64,000 bases of DNA from Cricetomys ansorgei (GCA_026225945.1 JAMJFZ010000320.1:16336001-16400000); one strand, 5' to 3'. Shown: positions 43,382 to 55,502, counted from the stretch's first letter. The notes: generated from the letters alone by a model not told the origin. A program made the numbers and translations.

Positions 43382-43520
43382 AGGCCACAATGGCACAAGC
43401 GTTTATATCCACCTACTTGGAAGGACAAGACAGGAGGGTCATAGATTCCAGATCACCTGGACAGCATAAGCAAGTTCAAGGCCAACATGAGCAACTTAGT
43501 AAGACCTTGTCTTAAATTAA
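43382..43520 (+). repeat. B1/B4-type SINE
   Basis: ccacctacttggaaggacaa, then caaggccaacatgagcaact. Confidence 0.65.
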
Positions 43521-43569
43521 AAAAGAAAAGGAAAGAAAAGGACAAGAGAAAAGAAGAGAAGGAGGTAGT

Positions 43570-43645
43570 CTGGACATATACTTCCATGGCAGAGCTCTTA
43601 CCTAGTTTATAATTAAGGCCCTAGGTTCAAGCCTTAACACTGCAA
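43570..43645 (+). repeat. ID-like SINE
   Basis: atggcagagctcttacctag and ccctaggttcaagccttaac. Confidence 0.5.
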
Positions 43646-44499
43646 ACACTAAACAAAATATAACAAAGGCACGCGTGATGAGAAAGGGTTAAAACATTAA
43701 GATAGTAAGTTTTTAAATGACTATTTTCCAATCCAACTATTACTTAAACTTCAAATGCAGACTTTTTAGTTTTGTTGTTTGTAAACTCATTTCTGAGGAA
43801 AATGCTGCACTTCCACATTTGCAACTGAATTCCTAGTTTCTTGATTCCTGCTCTCCACTAGGCCTTTGTTTTGCAAGCCTTGGTTTATAAGCAGTCCTCC
43901 AGCTGATGAAATGTTTGTTGGGAAGGGCAATTCTCCGTCCTTATCAGTCAGGGAAAGGCACATGCCAAGGAGTTATCTCCTTGTAAAGACATGACTTGCT
44001 GATCTCAGAGACTTTAGGACTGCTCCGGCTGTGGCTTCACTCACAGATGCTTGTTTTTTGCTTCATAATAATTCTTCACTTTCAAGATAAAAGAAATAAC
44101 AAAGAGACATGCTAATTAGTTGTTTTAATCTACTTTCCAACAAACTAAAAAACATTGTAGGAGGATATTTGTAGGATAGTCATTTGATTCTGTGTGTCTG
44201 GAGCCACAGACCGAGTATTTCATACTAAGGAACTGCTGTGCCGGGGGTAATGTTTAAAAAGGAGGATTCCTTGTTTTTCAGCAGTATATGCTAAATATAT
44301 TCACAACTACAGCAACGTGGTATTTTGAGTTCCTTCAGAATAATCTATGTTGTTGGGGTCAGGGAAAAATGGTGAGAGTGTAGAGTAAGCAATATTGCTA
44401 ATTATTATTGAAGCTGAAATAGAGACACATAGTAATGAACTACATCCTTTGGATAGCTTTGAAATTGTGTGTGTGTGTGTTTTATTTATTTACTTATTT

Positions 44500-44640
44500 A
44501 TTGGGATAGGGTCTCACTCTACAGTCCTGGTTGGTCTGGAACTTGCTATGTAGACCAGGCTGGGATGACATCAAGCTCACAGAGATCCACCTCCCTCTGC
44601 CCCCCCAAGTGCTGGGGGAGCTAAAGGCATGCACCATCTG
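44500..44640 (-). repeat. B1 SINE
   Basis: gatagggtctcactctacag and tatgtagaccaggctgggat; a short (GT)n lies at 44466-44480. Confidence 0.85.
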
Positions 44641-45047
44641 ACAATAAAATATTTTTTAAATGTAAGTTGTAAGCCATTAGGAAAAAAAACAGAAAAAAAA
44701 AAAAGAGAGACAAGAGAGGGTGTTCTATATTTCCTATGGGGATATAAGTAAACTCTGACGCTGCTGAAGTGGATATTTACACATTCAGAAGGATTCATCT
44801 AGAATAACAAATGGCTGGGTAAGCTAATTATCTGAAATAGATGAAAGCCATTGGAGTGGTTAAGCTAAGTTCATCTGAAATAGACAAAATCCATTGGAGT
44901 TCATTAATTTGATTTTAGAGATCTGAATTAACCCCTTTCTCCCTTCTATTTAAAAGGTGAAAGGAAGGTTGTTTCTGGAACACATAGAAATCTGTCATGG
45001 ATTATATAGATATATATTATTGGAGTCCTTATATATTTTTAATATTG

Positions 45048-45261
45048 TACTTATTTCTTTTATGTGTATGGGTTTTTTGCCTGCATGTATGTCTGTGAAC
45101 CACAGTCTGTACCTTGTACCCATAGAGTCCAGAAGAGGACATCAAATCACTGGGACTAAAGTTACAGATTGTTATGAGTCATATGGGTGCTGGGAATTGA
45201 ACCAAGGTCCTCTGGAAGAGCAGCCAGTGCTCTTAACCATTGAGTCACCTCTCCAGCTCCG
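45048..45261 (-). repeat. B2/B3 SINE
   Basis: gttttttgcctgcatgtatg and gggtgctgggaattgaacca. Confidence 0.92.
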
Positions 45262-45499
45262 TGGAGTTCTTATATTTTTACTCTATAGGCTATCAATAGA
45301 CAAAGTCTCTCAAGATGGGCTTGTAAAAGACCAAGAACCTCTTGAAACTGGATACAAACATATTTGTGTAGATACATACATTTTTGGAGAGGTGAATTTA
45401 TAGCTTTCATAATTTTCAGGAAATCCTCAAAGAGATTAAGAACCACTACTTCAGTGTGATACTCACTTTTAAATCCTAAACAATAGGACTCAAGACTGC

Positions 45500-46035
45500 C
45501 AAAACTTAGAGTCAGTTAGAAGCAGATGAACTACTCTTCAACAGTAACAGACATGTTAGTAAACAGACATCCACTCGTGCACTCATGGCACACACACACT
45601 CCTCTAATAAGAGTGCCTTTGATGCAACACCCTTGAAATCTCACCACCATGACTGCCAAAACCTGAGTTAAACAAGGACAACAATAGACATGCCAAAGTA
45701 GATGGGAGAAAAGCTCTTGAATCCTCAACCATACACAAAGAACTACAGGTAATTCAGAAATGGTGAGAGTGGGAGAAATAGTCTTCCTCAGGGAAGAGCA
45801 CATCAAGGTTATCCAATACCAAATGGTCAGTCCTGAAAACATACATATGAGTATCACTGTACAGACTGAGCAGGTTATATTTAGGAATATATATGCATAT
45901 ACACATACACATGTAACAACAATATTAATTGTTATTAATTAAAAAATTAAAAGACCAGGAATTTGAAAGATAACAAGGAGGAGGGGTATATGGGTGGCTT
46001 TGGAGGGAGGAAAAGAAAAGGAGAAATGATGTAAT

Positions 46036-46114
<79 letters not shown>

Positions 46115-46320
46115 TCTTTTTAAAAAAAGGAGGACATGAAAGGGGGATTAGGGGATGGTAGGGGACCTGAGAAGACTTGGGGGAGGAATAGGAGTAAATA
46201 TGACCAGATGTCTAGTAAGCATGTATGAAACTTTTGAAGAATTAATTTTAAAATGTTATATATTTTAAAAACTAGCAAAAAAATCAATGATATATTGAAC
46301 TAAAATAGAAAATGAATATA
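45500..46320 (+). mobile_element. LINE-1 (Lx-type) 3' end
   Basis: accaaatggtcagtcctgaa, cagactgagcaggttatatt and a purine-rich gggtatatgggtggctttgg are typical of the rodent Lx L1 3' UTR. Only the 3' UTR is present; no ORF2 remains. Confidence 0.75.
46036..46111. repeat. (AT)n(GT)n(AT)n tract
   Basis: Alternating AT at 46036-46048, GT at 46049-46076 and TA at 46077-46111; all pyrimidine-purine alternation. Confidence 0.92.
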
Positions 46321-46424
46321 TATGTTCATCAACAGTCTTCGATATTCTAGTTTGACAAAAGAATTATAAGACTTAAAAAGGAAAACATCAGTACAAAGAG
46401 ACATTTTTAATTTTTTTATTTTTA

Positions 46425-46596
46425 ATTTTTTATTTTTGAGACAGGGTCATATGTAGCCCAGGCTAGCTACATCTTCCTGCTTCTACCTCCTGAGTGCTGG
46501 GATTACAATTGTGTGCCTCCAGGAGTGGGTTATGTGTGGTGCTGGGGTCTTATGCATGCTAGGCAAGCCCTGTACCAAGTGAACCATGTCTCCAGA
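46425..46596 (-). repeat. B4 SINE
   Basis: gagacagggtcatatgtagc (B1-like) then atgctaggcaagccctgtac (ID-like). Confidence 0.8.
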
Positions 46597-47107
46597 TGTC
46601 TTAAGTGTTACTATTGCTGTGATAAAACACCATGACCAAAAGCAACTTGGAGAGGGAAGGGTTAGGCCATCTCTGAAGGAAGTCAGGACAGGATCTCACA
46701 CAGGGCAAGAACCTGGAGGCAAAAGCTAATCTAGAGGCCATGGAGGGGTGCTATTTATTGGCTTGCTCATCATGGCTTGCTCAGCCTGCTTTCTTATAGA
46801 ACCTATGATCACCAGCTCAGGGATGGCACCACCCACAATGGGCTGGTCCCTCCCCATCAATTACTAAGAAAATGCATTACAGCTGGTTTTTATGGAGGAG
46901 GCATTTTCTTTTTCTTTTTCTTTTCCTTTTTTTTTTTCTTTTTCTTTTTGGTGCTGTTTTGTTTTGTTTTCTGAGATAGGGTTTCCCTGTGTAGCTTTGG
47001 CTGGCCTGGAATTTGTTCTGTAGACCAGGCTGGCCTGGTCTTAATTGAGGTTCCCTCTTTTCAGATAAATCTAGCTGTGTCGAGTTGACATAAAACTAGC
47101 CAACACA
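46597..47107 (-). mobile_element. MT-type solo LTR (ERVL-MaLR) with nested B1
   Basis: Starts tgtcttaagtgttactattg, contains accatgaccaaaagcaactt, and ends gacataaaactagccaacac then a. Flanks are ccaga and ccagc, close to the expected 5-bp duplication. A B1 with a T-rich end sits inside. No viral genes. Confidence 0.7.
46915..47042 (-). repeat. B1 nested in the MT LTR
   Basis: T-rich tail, then gagatagggtttccctgtgt and agaccaggctggcctgg; truncated before its 5' end. Confidence 0.8.
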
Positions 47108-47196
47108 CCAGCCTTACAGGTGCATTTCTTAATATAAGTGAACATTTCAGGCTTAGCTTTTGTATAGCTAGTCACTAAAGAAAAGTAAAAACCAGG

Positions 47197-47410
47197 TCTG
47201 GAAAGTGGCCTAGCAGTTAAGAACACTTGCTGTTCTTGCAGAGGACTGGGGTTCAGTTCCTAGTACCCATGTCAGGCAGCTCACAACTGTCCAGTTCCAG
47301 TGGATAGAATACACTCTTCTAGCCTCCATAGGTACCCACACTCATGTGCATGAGTGCTTGTTCATATGTATACACACACACAGACACACAAATAACAATA
47401 ATTTAAAAAT
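47197..47410 (+). repeat. B2/B3 SINE
   Basis: cctagcagttaagaacactt and gaggactggggttcagttcc, with a CA-rich tail. Confidence 0.88.
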
Positions 47411-47424
47411 CTTAAAAAGTAAAA

Positions 47425-47540
47425 ACCTGGATGTGTTACTACATACCCATAATCCTGATACTTTAGAGGCTGAGAGAGGAGGAATGTGAGTCCTAGGACA
47501 ATCTGGACAACTTCTTGAAATCTTGTATTAACAAACAAAT
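47425..47540 (+). repeat. B1-type SINE
   Basis: cccataatcctgatacttta and gaggctgagagaggagga. Confidence 0.6.
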
Positions 47541-47739
47541 TGATTAAAAATGAGAAAGGTATTGTTCTACCGTATTTAACAGTTTGTAATGTTAATAAAT
47601 ATTAAAATAAATATTAACTTATTTAATGTAAACCACACATGAAGTTTTTCCACATTGAAAGGATATTTGCATTCCCTAGGTTTGTATGCCATTTAAATCA
47701 GGCACAAAGGTTTTCAAATTCAATTTATTATTTGTTTGT

Positions 47740-47880
47740 TTATTTTTGAGACATCTCTCTATGCAGCCCTAGCTGTCCTGGAACTTGATATGTAGACCAG
47801 GCTGGCCTCAAATTAATTGAGATTTGCTTGCCTCTGCCTCCTGGGTAGCAGATTAAAGGTGTGTGCCATCAGGCCTAGCC
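47740..47880 (-). repeat. B1 SINE
   Basis: ctagctgtcctggaacttga and gtagaccaggctggcctcaa. Confidence 0.9.
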
Positions 47881-48024
47881 TCAAGTATTTTATTTTATGT
47901 AAAAGTTCATCTTTAAATATTTGGAAAAATGTATGCCAAAACCATTTTTGGTTTTTACATCTGTATGTGTTAATTAGATAAAGTTTGAAAATACACATCT
48001 AGAGACATTTGGAAATAATTTTGT

Positions 48025-48172
48025 TTTGTTTTACTGGAGGCAGAGTCTCTCTCTGTATTCCATACTGACCAGGGACTCATTATGTAGCCCAGACTTGCTG
48101 AATACTTGTAGAAATCCTCTTGTCTCAGCCCCCCAAGTACCAAGCTTGCAGGCTCAAGCCACCATGCTTGGC
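48025..48172 (-). repeat. B1 SINE
   Basis: ggcagagtctctctctgtat and cattatgtagcccagactt. Confidence 0.7.
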
Positions 48173-49834
48173 TTTAGGGTGCTTTGAGATCTACTGTTGA
48201 TATATGCTTAACATATATCAGAGTTTGTGTGCCAGGTTTGAAATGGAAGAACACAGTTGTTTTGAGATATTTGATCTCAGAAGCACCGGTCATATGACCA
48301 TGGACCCTCTAGCAATGCCATCTGTTAGAGCCACTGTGGCAACAGTAAGGTAATGCACCCTGAGTCAAAAAACAAGACACCTAGCAACTGGTTTCAGGGA
48401 CTTTACTGTTTTCATGTTTCCTTCTCTCTGAAGTAGAGGTGACCATATCTGTTCTACCGTCTTGGGGTTTTTGAAGACAAAAGATGATCATTGGAAACTC
48501 TCTGGGCAAAACAGGTAGAATGAATTAAAAACTTTAGTATCAATTTTTAACAACAACAAAAAAAAAAGTTAAGTGAAAACCAAATGGAAGCATGATGATA
48601 GAGCCTTTTGTTTTCCCCAGCTTGGTGCAAAAGTCCAGGGAATGGGCTTTAGGAAGACCCCAATTCTATGTGACTTTTAAGGATTCCCTCTGGATTCTGG
48701 GGAGTCTGAAATAGCCGGAGAGCAATGAAGAAGAAGGAAGGAAGGAAGGAATGGGGAGGTCAAATGTGAGGGTACGGGGGGGCTTCTTCTTTCCTCACTT
48801 CCCTCTCCGTGGGTAGGACAGTCCCCAGGACAAATTCAGAGCTGCAGAGCAACTTCATGTAGCTCAGGCTCACTGACTTTAGCTAGTAGAGTTGGTGACC
48901 CAGTTGTGGGAATGGAGATGAACTCCCTTTTAGTCCTTAGAATTATTTAAAAAAAGAAGAAAGAAAAAAAAAAGAAAGAGGGAAAAGAAAGAAAAAAGGG
49001 GCATTGGAGCATGTAACAGTGCCTGTCTCCCCCAGCCCTTTTTCTTTTGACAAGTAAACCTTCATAGTGATTAATATCGCCTCATTAACATTTTGTGAAA
49101 TTAATCAAGGCCTTAAGCAGCCCTGCTGGCAGCAAGATACACAGCAGCTACTTAGGCATCAAAGCTTAGCGGAGGACATTGGGCACCCTATTTGAAGCCC
49201 GTTTTAAATTTTCTGTTAGCTCCCAAGGACACCAACATTTCTTTTTCAGTAAAAATTATATTCTGTATCGCAAACAATGATTTCGCGGTCTTATTTAAAA
49301 CATTGGGCAGGAAAACTGTCTCTCGGAAAATTTGCCTTTGCTGTTGATTTCATAACATACAATTTGTGCAATTATAAGACAAGCCTTCTAAGTACTACTT
49401 GTATGGAAGAAAAATAAATATTTGCAGGCTGGGAGAGAACAATGACAGAAGCATGTTCAGGGCTCAGCTTTCCCTGGGGCTCCACGGAGACTGGCAGACG
49501 AGCCTTGAAATGAAGTTTCCCAAACAAAGCAGGGTTGAGAATGGGACCCAGGCATGGAAGGTCATGTTCACAAGCAGTCCGGTGTGAAGTGGGGATGGGG
49601 AGGAGTTCAGGAAGAGGAAAACTGCTTGTGGTGAATAGCCGAGAGGTCAGAGATGCTGGCCTTGGTTGTGGATATCTTTCTATATTTATGTTTACTTTAA
49701 TTGCTATCATACTTATCGAAGAAACTTAGGAGGGAAAAGTAAGAAAAAACTGAGATTATGTACAACTAGATATTTTCTTTCTTGAGGATGTGCAGTTGTT
49801 TTAGTTTCTTTTTTAATTTTTAAAATTATTTTTA

Positions 49835-50038
49835 TTTTATCTTATATGGTGTTTTGCCTGCTTGTGTGTATGTACACTATTTGAGTACTTGGTGCCTACA
49901 GAAGACAGAAGAGAGCTTCTGATCCCCTAGGACTGGAGTTATAGATACTTATGAGCTGTTGTGTGGGGGTTGAGAATTGAGCCTCCATCCTCTGGAAGAA
50001 CAACCATGCTCTGAGCCACTGAGGCATCTCTTTGGCCC
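49835..50038 (-). repeat. B2/B3 SINE
   Basis: ggtgttttgcctgcttgtgt and gactggagttatagatactt. Confidence 0.85.
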
Positions 50039-50044
50039 TCTTGG

Positions 50045-50320
50045 TCTCTTTTCCTGTAGGTGTGATAAGATACTCTGACAAAAGCAACTTCAGGGAGAAT
50101 GTATTTCTTTTGGTTCACAGTTTAAGGTCTCTCATGATGGGGAAATCAATGCAACAGGATTCTGAAATAACTGGCTACATAGCATCCATAGTCAAGAAGT
50201 GAAGAACAATAAATTCATGCAGCATTTATTGTTTCCAGATGCCCAGCCAGGGAATGGCACCATCCACAGTGGGCCGGTCTTTCTTCTTCATGGAGATCAA
50301 GATAATCCCTGAGCATCTCT
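50045..50320 (-). mobile_element. MT-type LTR fragment
   Basis: gtgataagatactctgacaa, cagggaatggcaccatccac and cagtgggccggtct match this LTR group; a matching far end (cagtcaagctgacaatt) lies at 50950-50970, so the LTR may be split by a later insertion. Confidence 0.45.
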
Positions 50321-51014
50321 TAGATGATTCTAGATTCTGTCAAGTGTTGGGAGAATATTTGAACATATTTCCAAATATTATATTCACTGATAGCTATGTG
50401 TGTACTCCCATACCTTTAAAGGTAATTATTGTGCATTCATCTTGAAACATTGGCAGGATGTGTGATTTCTTTAGCTGTAAAGGCCTGCTTTCTAATGTAA
50501 ATAAAAGCTGCTCTCCCAGTTCTCAAGGTGAAAGAACTTGCTGATGAGGGGTCATGTGGGTACTCTACCAGGCTAGAGGCAGCATTGTGTGGCTTGGCCT
50601 CTACTATTGTCTGGAAGCTACCCCACTATAGACATGGACATAGCTGGACAGGTGTGGCCTTGCCCCTTCTGTGCTGGAGGTCAATCCACTATAAATGTGG
50701 ACACAGCCAACAGCCAAAGGTCTGGGAGAAATAAAACCATTGTATGTCTTTCGTCATGCAATTAGACTTCTAAGGGAGCTCAAGGAGTAGCTTTTTAAGA
50801 TAACACACCTGGGACCAGTAGACGAGAAAGAGGCAGAAGGTTGGAGGCTGGCTTGCTGGGCTCTCTGCTGAGATCTTTCAGGCTTGAATGTTAAGCATGT
50901 CTCATCTGCCTGTATTAATAAATACCTACAAATGGTATGTTAAGTGGCTACAGTCAAGCTGACAATTAAGAATAACTATGACAATATTCGCTAAACATTC
51001 TCTCAACTTCCTAC

Positions 51015-51017
<3 letters not shown>

Positions 51018-51048
<31 letters not shown>
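51018..51048 (+). repeat. (CT)n microsatellite
   Basis: Uninterrupted ctctctct run of about 30 bases. Confidence 0.92.
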
Positions 51049-51053
<5 letters not shown>

Positions 51054-51121
51054 GGCAGCCTTTCGTGTGGTATGCAATTGCTCTGTCACCAAACTACATT
51101 CCGAGCCCTTGATGAGCTTTG

Positions 51122-51235
51122 TAAGTGGGTGTGGTGGTGTATATCTGTAATCTCCGCACTTGGAAGCTGAAGCAGGAGGATCCTGGGCTCCAGGTTGGGC
51201 CAGGCTATCTAGGGAAACTGTCTCAAAACAAACAT
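51122..51235 (+). repeat. B1-type SINE
   Basis: gggtgtggtggtgtatatct and ggaaactgtctcaaaac. Confidence 0.75.
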
Positions 51236-51569
51236 CCCAAACCAAACCAAACCAAAACCCCAAAGTATACCTCCTATCTTCAAAAGCCATACGTCAAGAT
51301 TGGAGGGACATTTCTACGACTCCAAAAAGTTCCCTTAATCCTTTCTAAACAATCCCACCTACTTCCCTCTACCCACTCAGACAGCCATTGTTTTAATTTC
51401 AATCACTACAGATTGCTTTTGCCTATTCATATGAATAAAAACAAAGTTTTATTTTTTTTTTGTTTTTTTATTTTATTTTTTGCTTTTTAAACCTGGTAAC
51501 GTGAACAATTTCTACCTCAATGTTTACCTACAACTCTTCTTTCTTCCCTTTTCTCTTTCTCTCTCTCTC

Positions 51570-51935
51570 TGTTTTGAGATATGATCTTACTCTGTAGCCT
51601 AGGCTGACCTTGAACTTTCTTTTATTTATTTTAAATATTCTACATTATTTTATGGACATTGGTGTTTTACTTGCATGTATGTCTGTATGAGGGCATTGGA
51701 TCCCCTGGAACAGGAGTTACAGCTCATAATTGTCTAGTTATGAGCTGCCATGTGGGTGTTGGGAATTGATCTGGGTCCTTTGGAAGAGCAGCCAGTGCTT
51801 TTAACTACTGAGCCACCTCTCCAGTCCTGACCTGGAACTTTCTAGGTAGATTATGATAGCCTCAAACTCAGTAATTCTCCTGTCTCGGATTCCCAAGTGC
51901 TGATATCATAGGTATATGCCAGCATATGCTCATGA
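51570..51935 (-). repeat. B1 SINE interrupted by a B2/B3 SINE
   Basis: Left piece 51570-51620 (gatatgatcttactctgtag), right piece 51827-51935 (ataggtatatgccagcat), split by the SINE at 51621-51826. Confidence 0.8.
51621..51826 (-). repeat. B2/B3 SINE with 17-bp target duplication
   Basis: Body tggatcccctggaacaggag and gagccacctctccagtc. It is flanked by ctgaccttgaactttct (51604-51620) and ctgacctggaactttct (51827-51843), one mismatch. Confidence 0.9.
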
Positions 51936-51974
51936 CATCACTTTCAACTGAGAAAATACATGTGTGCATGTTCA

Positions 51975-51982
51975 AACACACA

Positions 51983-52024
<42 letters not shown>
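51975..52024 (+). repeat. (CA)n microsatellite
   Basis: About 50 bases of CA with one T interruption. Confidence 0.95.
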
Positions 52025-52027
<3 letters not shown>

Positions 52028-52059
52028 GATGTAGTCACCAGAGGTAAACATTGGTTTGG

Positions 52060-52600
52060 AACAAAGGCTTTTTATTTTTTGTCTAATTAAATCACCAGTC
52101 ATTAGTATTGGAACCCTGGAGCATTTCAGGATCCATACAATCTAAAATGTTTAAGCCTCCACTGTTTGACTGAACCACTTTGACTAGCTCCCTCTGAACT
52201 CAGACTCTTCTGGTTCAGGCTTAAACTCTGCTGTATTTCTGTGTCTCTCTGAGCTTCCACTGCCCCATTCTGCCTGCTATAACTCACTGCTTCTTACTGC
52301 TTCTGTAACTGACTCTGTAACTCTGTAATTGACTCTTCTGGCCCTGAGCTAGAGCCCACCTTTTTCCTGTGAAAGTTGGGCGTATCCTCACTGACTCTTC
52401 CTCTGATTAGTCACTTTGCCTATCATTCACTCTGACTCATTCACTGACTCCTACTGCCTCCTATGTCTGCTACCCTACTCTGTTTCTGTTTTTCTTAGGG
52501 ATTAAAGGCGTGGACTACCACTGCCTTCTGAATACGATTAAAGGTGTGTCTACATTCCACAGGCCTCAGAAGGTAGACCCTTTCCTAGTTTTCACACAGG
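52060..52600 (-). mobile_element. Probable rodent ERV LTR (RMER-like)
   Basis: Rich in ctgactc/ctgtaact motifs and contains attaaaggcgtggactacca, a phrase I associate with rodent ERVK-type LTRs. Orientation is from a possible reverse poly(A) signal near 52070. Non-coding. Confidence 0.4.
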
Positions 52601-52605
52601 CCTAT

Positions 52606-52608
<3 letters not shown>

Positions 52609-52639
<31 letters not shown>
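52609..52639 (+). repeat. (CA)n microsatellite
   Basis: Pure CA run of about 30 bases. Confidence 0.95.
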
Positions 52640-52640
<1 letters not shown>

Positions 52641-53544
52641 AGCTTGCCACTGATGGGGATTTGATTTCATGTGTTCTCTCCCTCTCACCTTCCTTTCGTC
52701 TCATGACACACAACACTGTTAACAATCTTTTTGGGTACATCTTTGACACAAGGCTTGTTTTTGTAGGTGACATTCCTAAAACTGAAGTTGCTGTGTCAAT
52801 AAATGAACATATCAAGCAACATTACTAAGACAGCCAGAAAACCTGCCTTAGGATCTTAGTGTCTCAAGACACCACTGAAGCTGTTTTTCAATGCTGGTAA
52901 AACCTGAGTTGAGAATGGGTGGGGATCTTTATTGCTAGTCTACTTCAAATTTTAAAGATGGCAGCTGATTTTAATCTATATTTCTTTTATTAGTAATGAG
53001 GTTGGACATTCTTCTGAGAAAAGTTTCACCATGTCACTTTACTGTGGAAATAATTTTTTTTAAACAAACTTTCCTACTGATCAATAAGCTGGTCACGGAA
53101 ACAAATGATGCGATTGAAGACAGGAAGATAAAAATAGAACAGTGTTGAAGCTGCACACTGAGCTTGCTTTCAACGCTATTTTTAGCCAGGGACCTTATTC
53201 TATAATCTTGATTCTTAATAACTTTTGCTTTTTCAGACAATACTTTTATTTTCATTTACTTTTAGAAAGACTTTGATTCTGCTTGAGAGGAAAATAAATT
53301 CAGTCAGAGAGAGAGCCACATAGCTGATGCCTAGGCAGCCAATTGCCTTCAGCTTTGTTCCGGAACAAAATTAGTAAATGAGGTTTGACAGCACCCTGAC
53401 ACTTTGTGCCAAATCCCTGCATAGGCAGATGCCGTCTCCACCCCCCTTAGTTCACTGTCATTTTATTTCAAACTGTAGTTAACATCAACAAGATATGTCT
53501 ACCTTTTCTGAGATTTTTAACAGAACCATGGGTGTTTCATTGAA

Positions 53545-53895
53545 TTTGTTGTGTATATGCTCACGAGTGTGGGTGCTGAGGGCCAACATTAGGCATCTTC
53601 CTTAGCTGCTTTCCACTTTACTTTCTGAGACAAGGTCTCTTACTGAACTTGGAATTAACTGAGTGGCTAGACTGCCTGGCCAGTGAGCTCTGGATTCACC
53701 CATCTCTTGTCCCTGTGTATGTCCTATCTGTGTTGTGTCTCATCTATTCCTGCCCCCACCCCAACATACACACACTGGAGTTACAGGTGTCTGCCATCAT
53801 GCCTGGCTTTTACATGGTGCTGAGGTGTGAACTGGGGCCCTTATGCATGTGAGGCAAGAACTTTCCAGTCTGAGCCATTGTATTCCCTGACCCAT
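53545..53895 (-). repeat. RSINE1-like SINE
   Basis: gacaaggtctcttactgaac, gccatcatgcctggctttta and gtgaggcaagaactttc. Confidence 0.65.
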
Positions 53896-54712
53896 GTATT
53901 AGTTTTTAAAGAAAATAAGCCATCAAAGCTTTACTTATGGGTTAGTTGAACTTGGATTGTAAAATTCCTTGGTAGTAGAATGTGGGTCTGATTAAATGCC
54001 TCAAAGTTTTACTTAAGACATAAAACTCAGAAAATAAAAATTATTACTGTTATACAAAATGTTAGTAACATTGTAATATAATGATGTTAATGGGGGAAAG
54101 AAATCATTGAAAACTTTCTTTTTGAGCCACTGAGAGTCAATAAACATGCAGGCCAAAGGGTTGAGTTTGAAATCCAGCTTCATTGTGTACTAACTATGGT
54201 GTCTTCAGCTCTACTTTCTTCTCAATTTGTTTCCTAACTTGTAAAGTGTGGATAATAATGTTATATATCTTGGGGTGCTACTGTAAAAGACAAATAAGAA
54301 GCTCTTAAATTATTGTCCAGCGTAGGAAATATCCAGGACAAAATAGCTATGACTATTGCTATCCTTCTTTACAGCACAGTGGAAAATGTATAACATCAAG
54401 GGCCAAGCCATGGCTCTGTCCTTCATCAACCCACTCTAATACATATTTGAAACTTTGAAACTGATAGTTCATATTATCAAATATACAATGACTCTAACTT
54501 CCTCATTACACTGGGGAGGACATAGTAAAAAATTCTCCATAGATTCTTCCTTACAACTAAACTGCCTTCTCAAGCTGATGAGTGGTTAAGCCATTCATGT
54601 TGTGGTGACACAGATGGTCTGAATGCAGTGCTTTCCTGGTGTCATGGACTAAAAAGAGAAAGAACTTACGAGGTGATTCAGTAGGTTCAGAATATTTGCT
54701 GGGCCTGGAGAT

Positions 54713-54809
54713 CAAGGATAGGAGTCTTGCTCAGTGGTAGAGCATGTGCTTCCCATACAATGAGCCCTGAGTTTCAATGTGGTGCAAAACACCACACACA
54801 CACACACAC
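54713..54809 (+). repeat. ID SINE with (CA)n tail
   Basis: gctcagtggtagagcatgtg, then a CA run at 54790-54809. Confidence 0.75.
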
Positions 54810-55134
54810 CAGATAAATACATAGAAAAGAAGCAGAGGAATAAGGTAAGAAAAGGCCGCTGAAGTGACTTGATAATTCTCCTCTGTACCCTCAAGACCTA
54901 GGCTCTAGGTCCCTAGGGAGTTTATGTCTATTGGTTGCCTTGGGCTATTTTTATTTTTTATGAGTTCAGCTGTGCACTCAGCATCTATCTCAGTAGTGAT
55001 GTGCATAGTTTTGATTCTGACTTTGCACCTCTTACTCTTGATAGTAGCAATTTGCCAATCCACCTGAAGTTCTCGAAATAGGCTCCATAGTTACACAGGA
55101 GCCTACTTCAAAATATGAAATGGATGCATCAGGC

Positions 55135-55255
55135 AGAGTGGAGGGCTTGTCTGCAAGCTCAGTACTTAGCAGGTGGGAGATTAGGAGCTCAATGTCATCT
55201 TAGCCACTTAGCAAATTCAGCGCCAGCTTGGGTTAGGTTAAACCCCAAACAAATT
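55135..55255 (+). repeat. B1/B4-like SINE, diverged
   Basis: gcaagctcagtacttagcag and gccagcttgggttag. Confidence 0.4.
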
Positions 55256-55502
55256 AATTAATACAAGTTTTAAAAGAGACAAGGTGTACAGCTACAATGT
55301 TCCAAATTTTGCAAAAAAATTCTAGTAATGAAAATATCACAGTGCTTCTAAATGAAGACATCTGTCCTGAATCATTTTCTGGACATGTGTTAACATGAAA
55401 GAGAGGTTAGTTTTTGTTGTTGTTGTTGTTCATTTGCAGCCAAATATTAATTGTATATAAATCATAAGCTCAATATAAAAATCTACTACTATAAAGGGGA
55501 AT

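Noticed and set aside
44957..45403. 148-codon ORF
   Set aside because: It is built on a reverse B2/B3 SINE (45048-45261), whose body is often open in this frame.
45500..46320. Possible active L1
   Set aside because: Only a diverged 3' UTR is present, with no ORF1 or ORF2 sequence in the window.
49372..49710. 112-codon - strand ORF in the repeat-free island
   Set aside because: No domain, overlapping frames open on the other strand, and no good splice or promoter context; a non-coding element is more likely.
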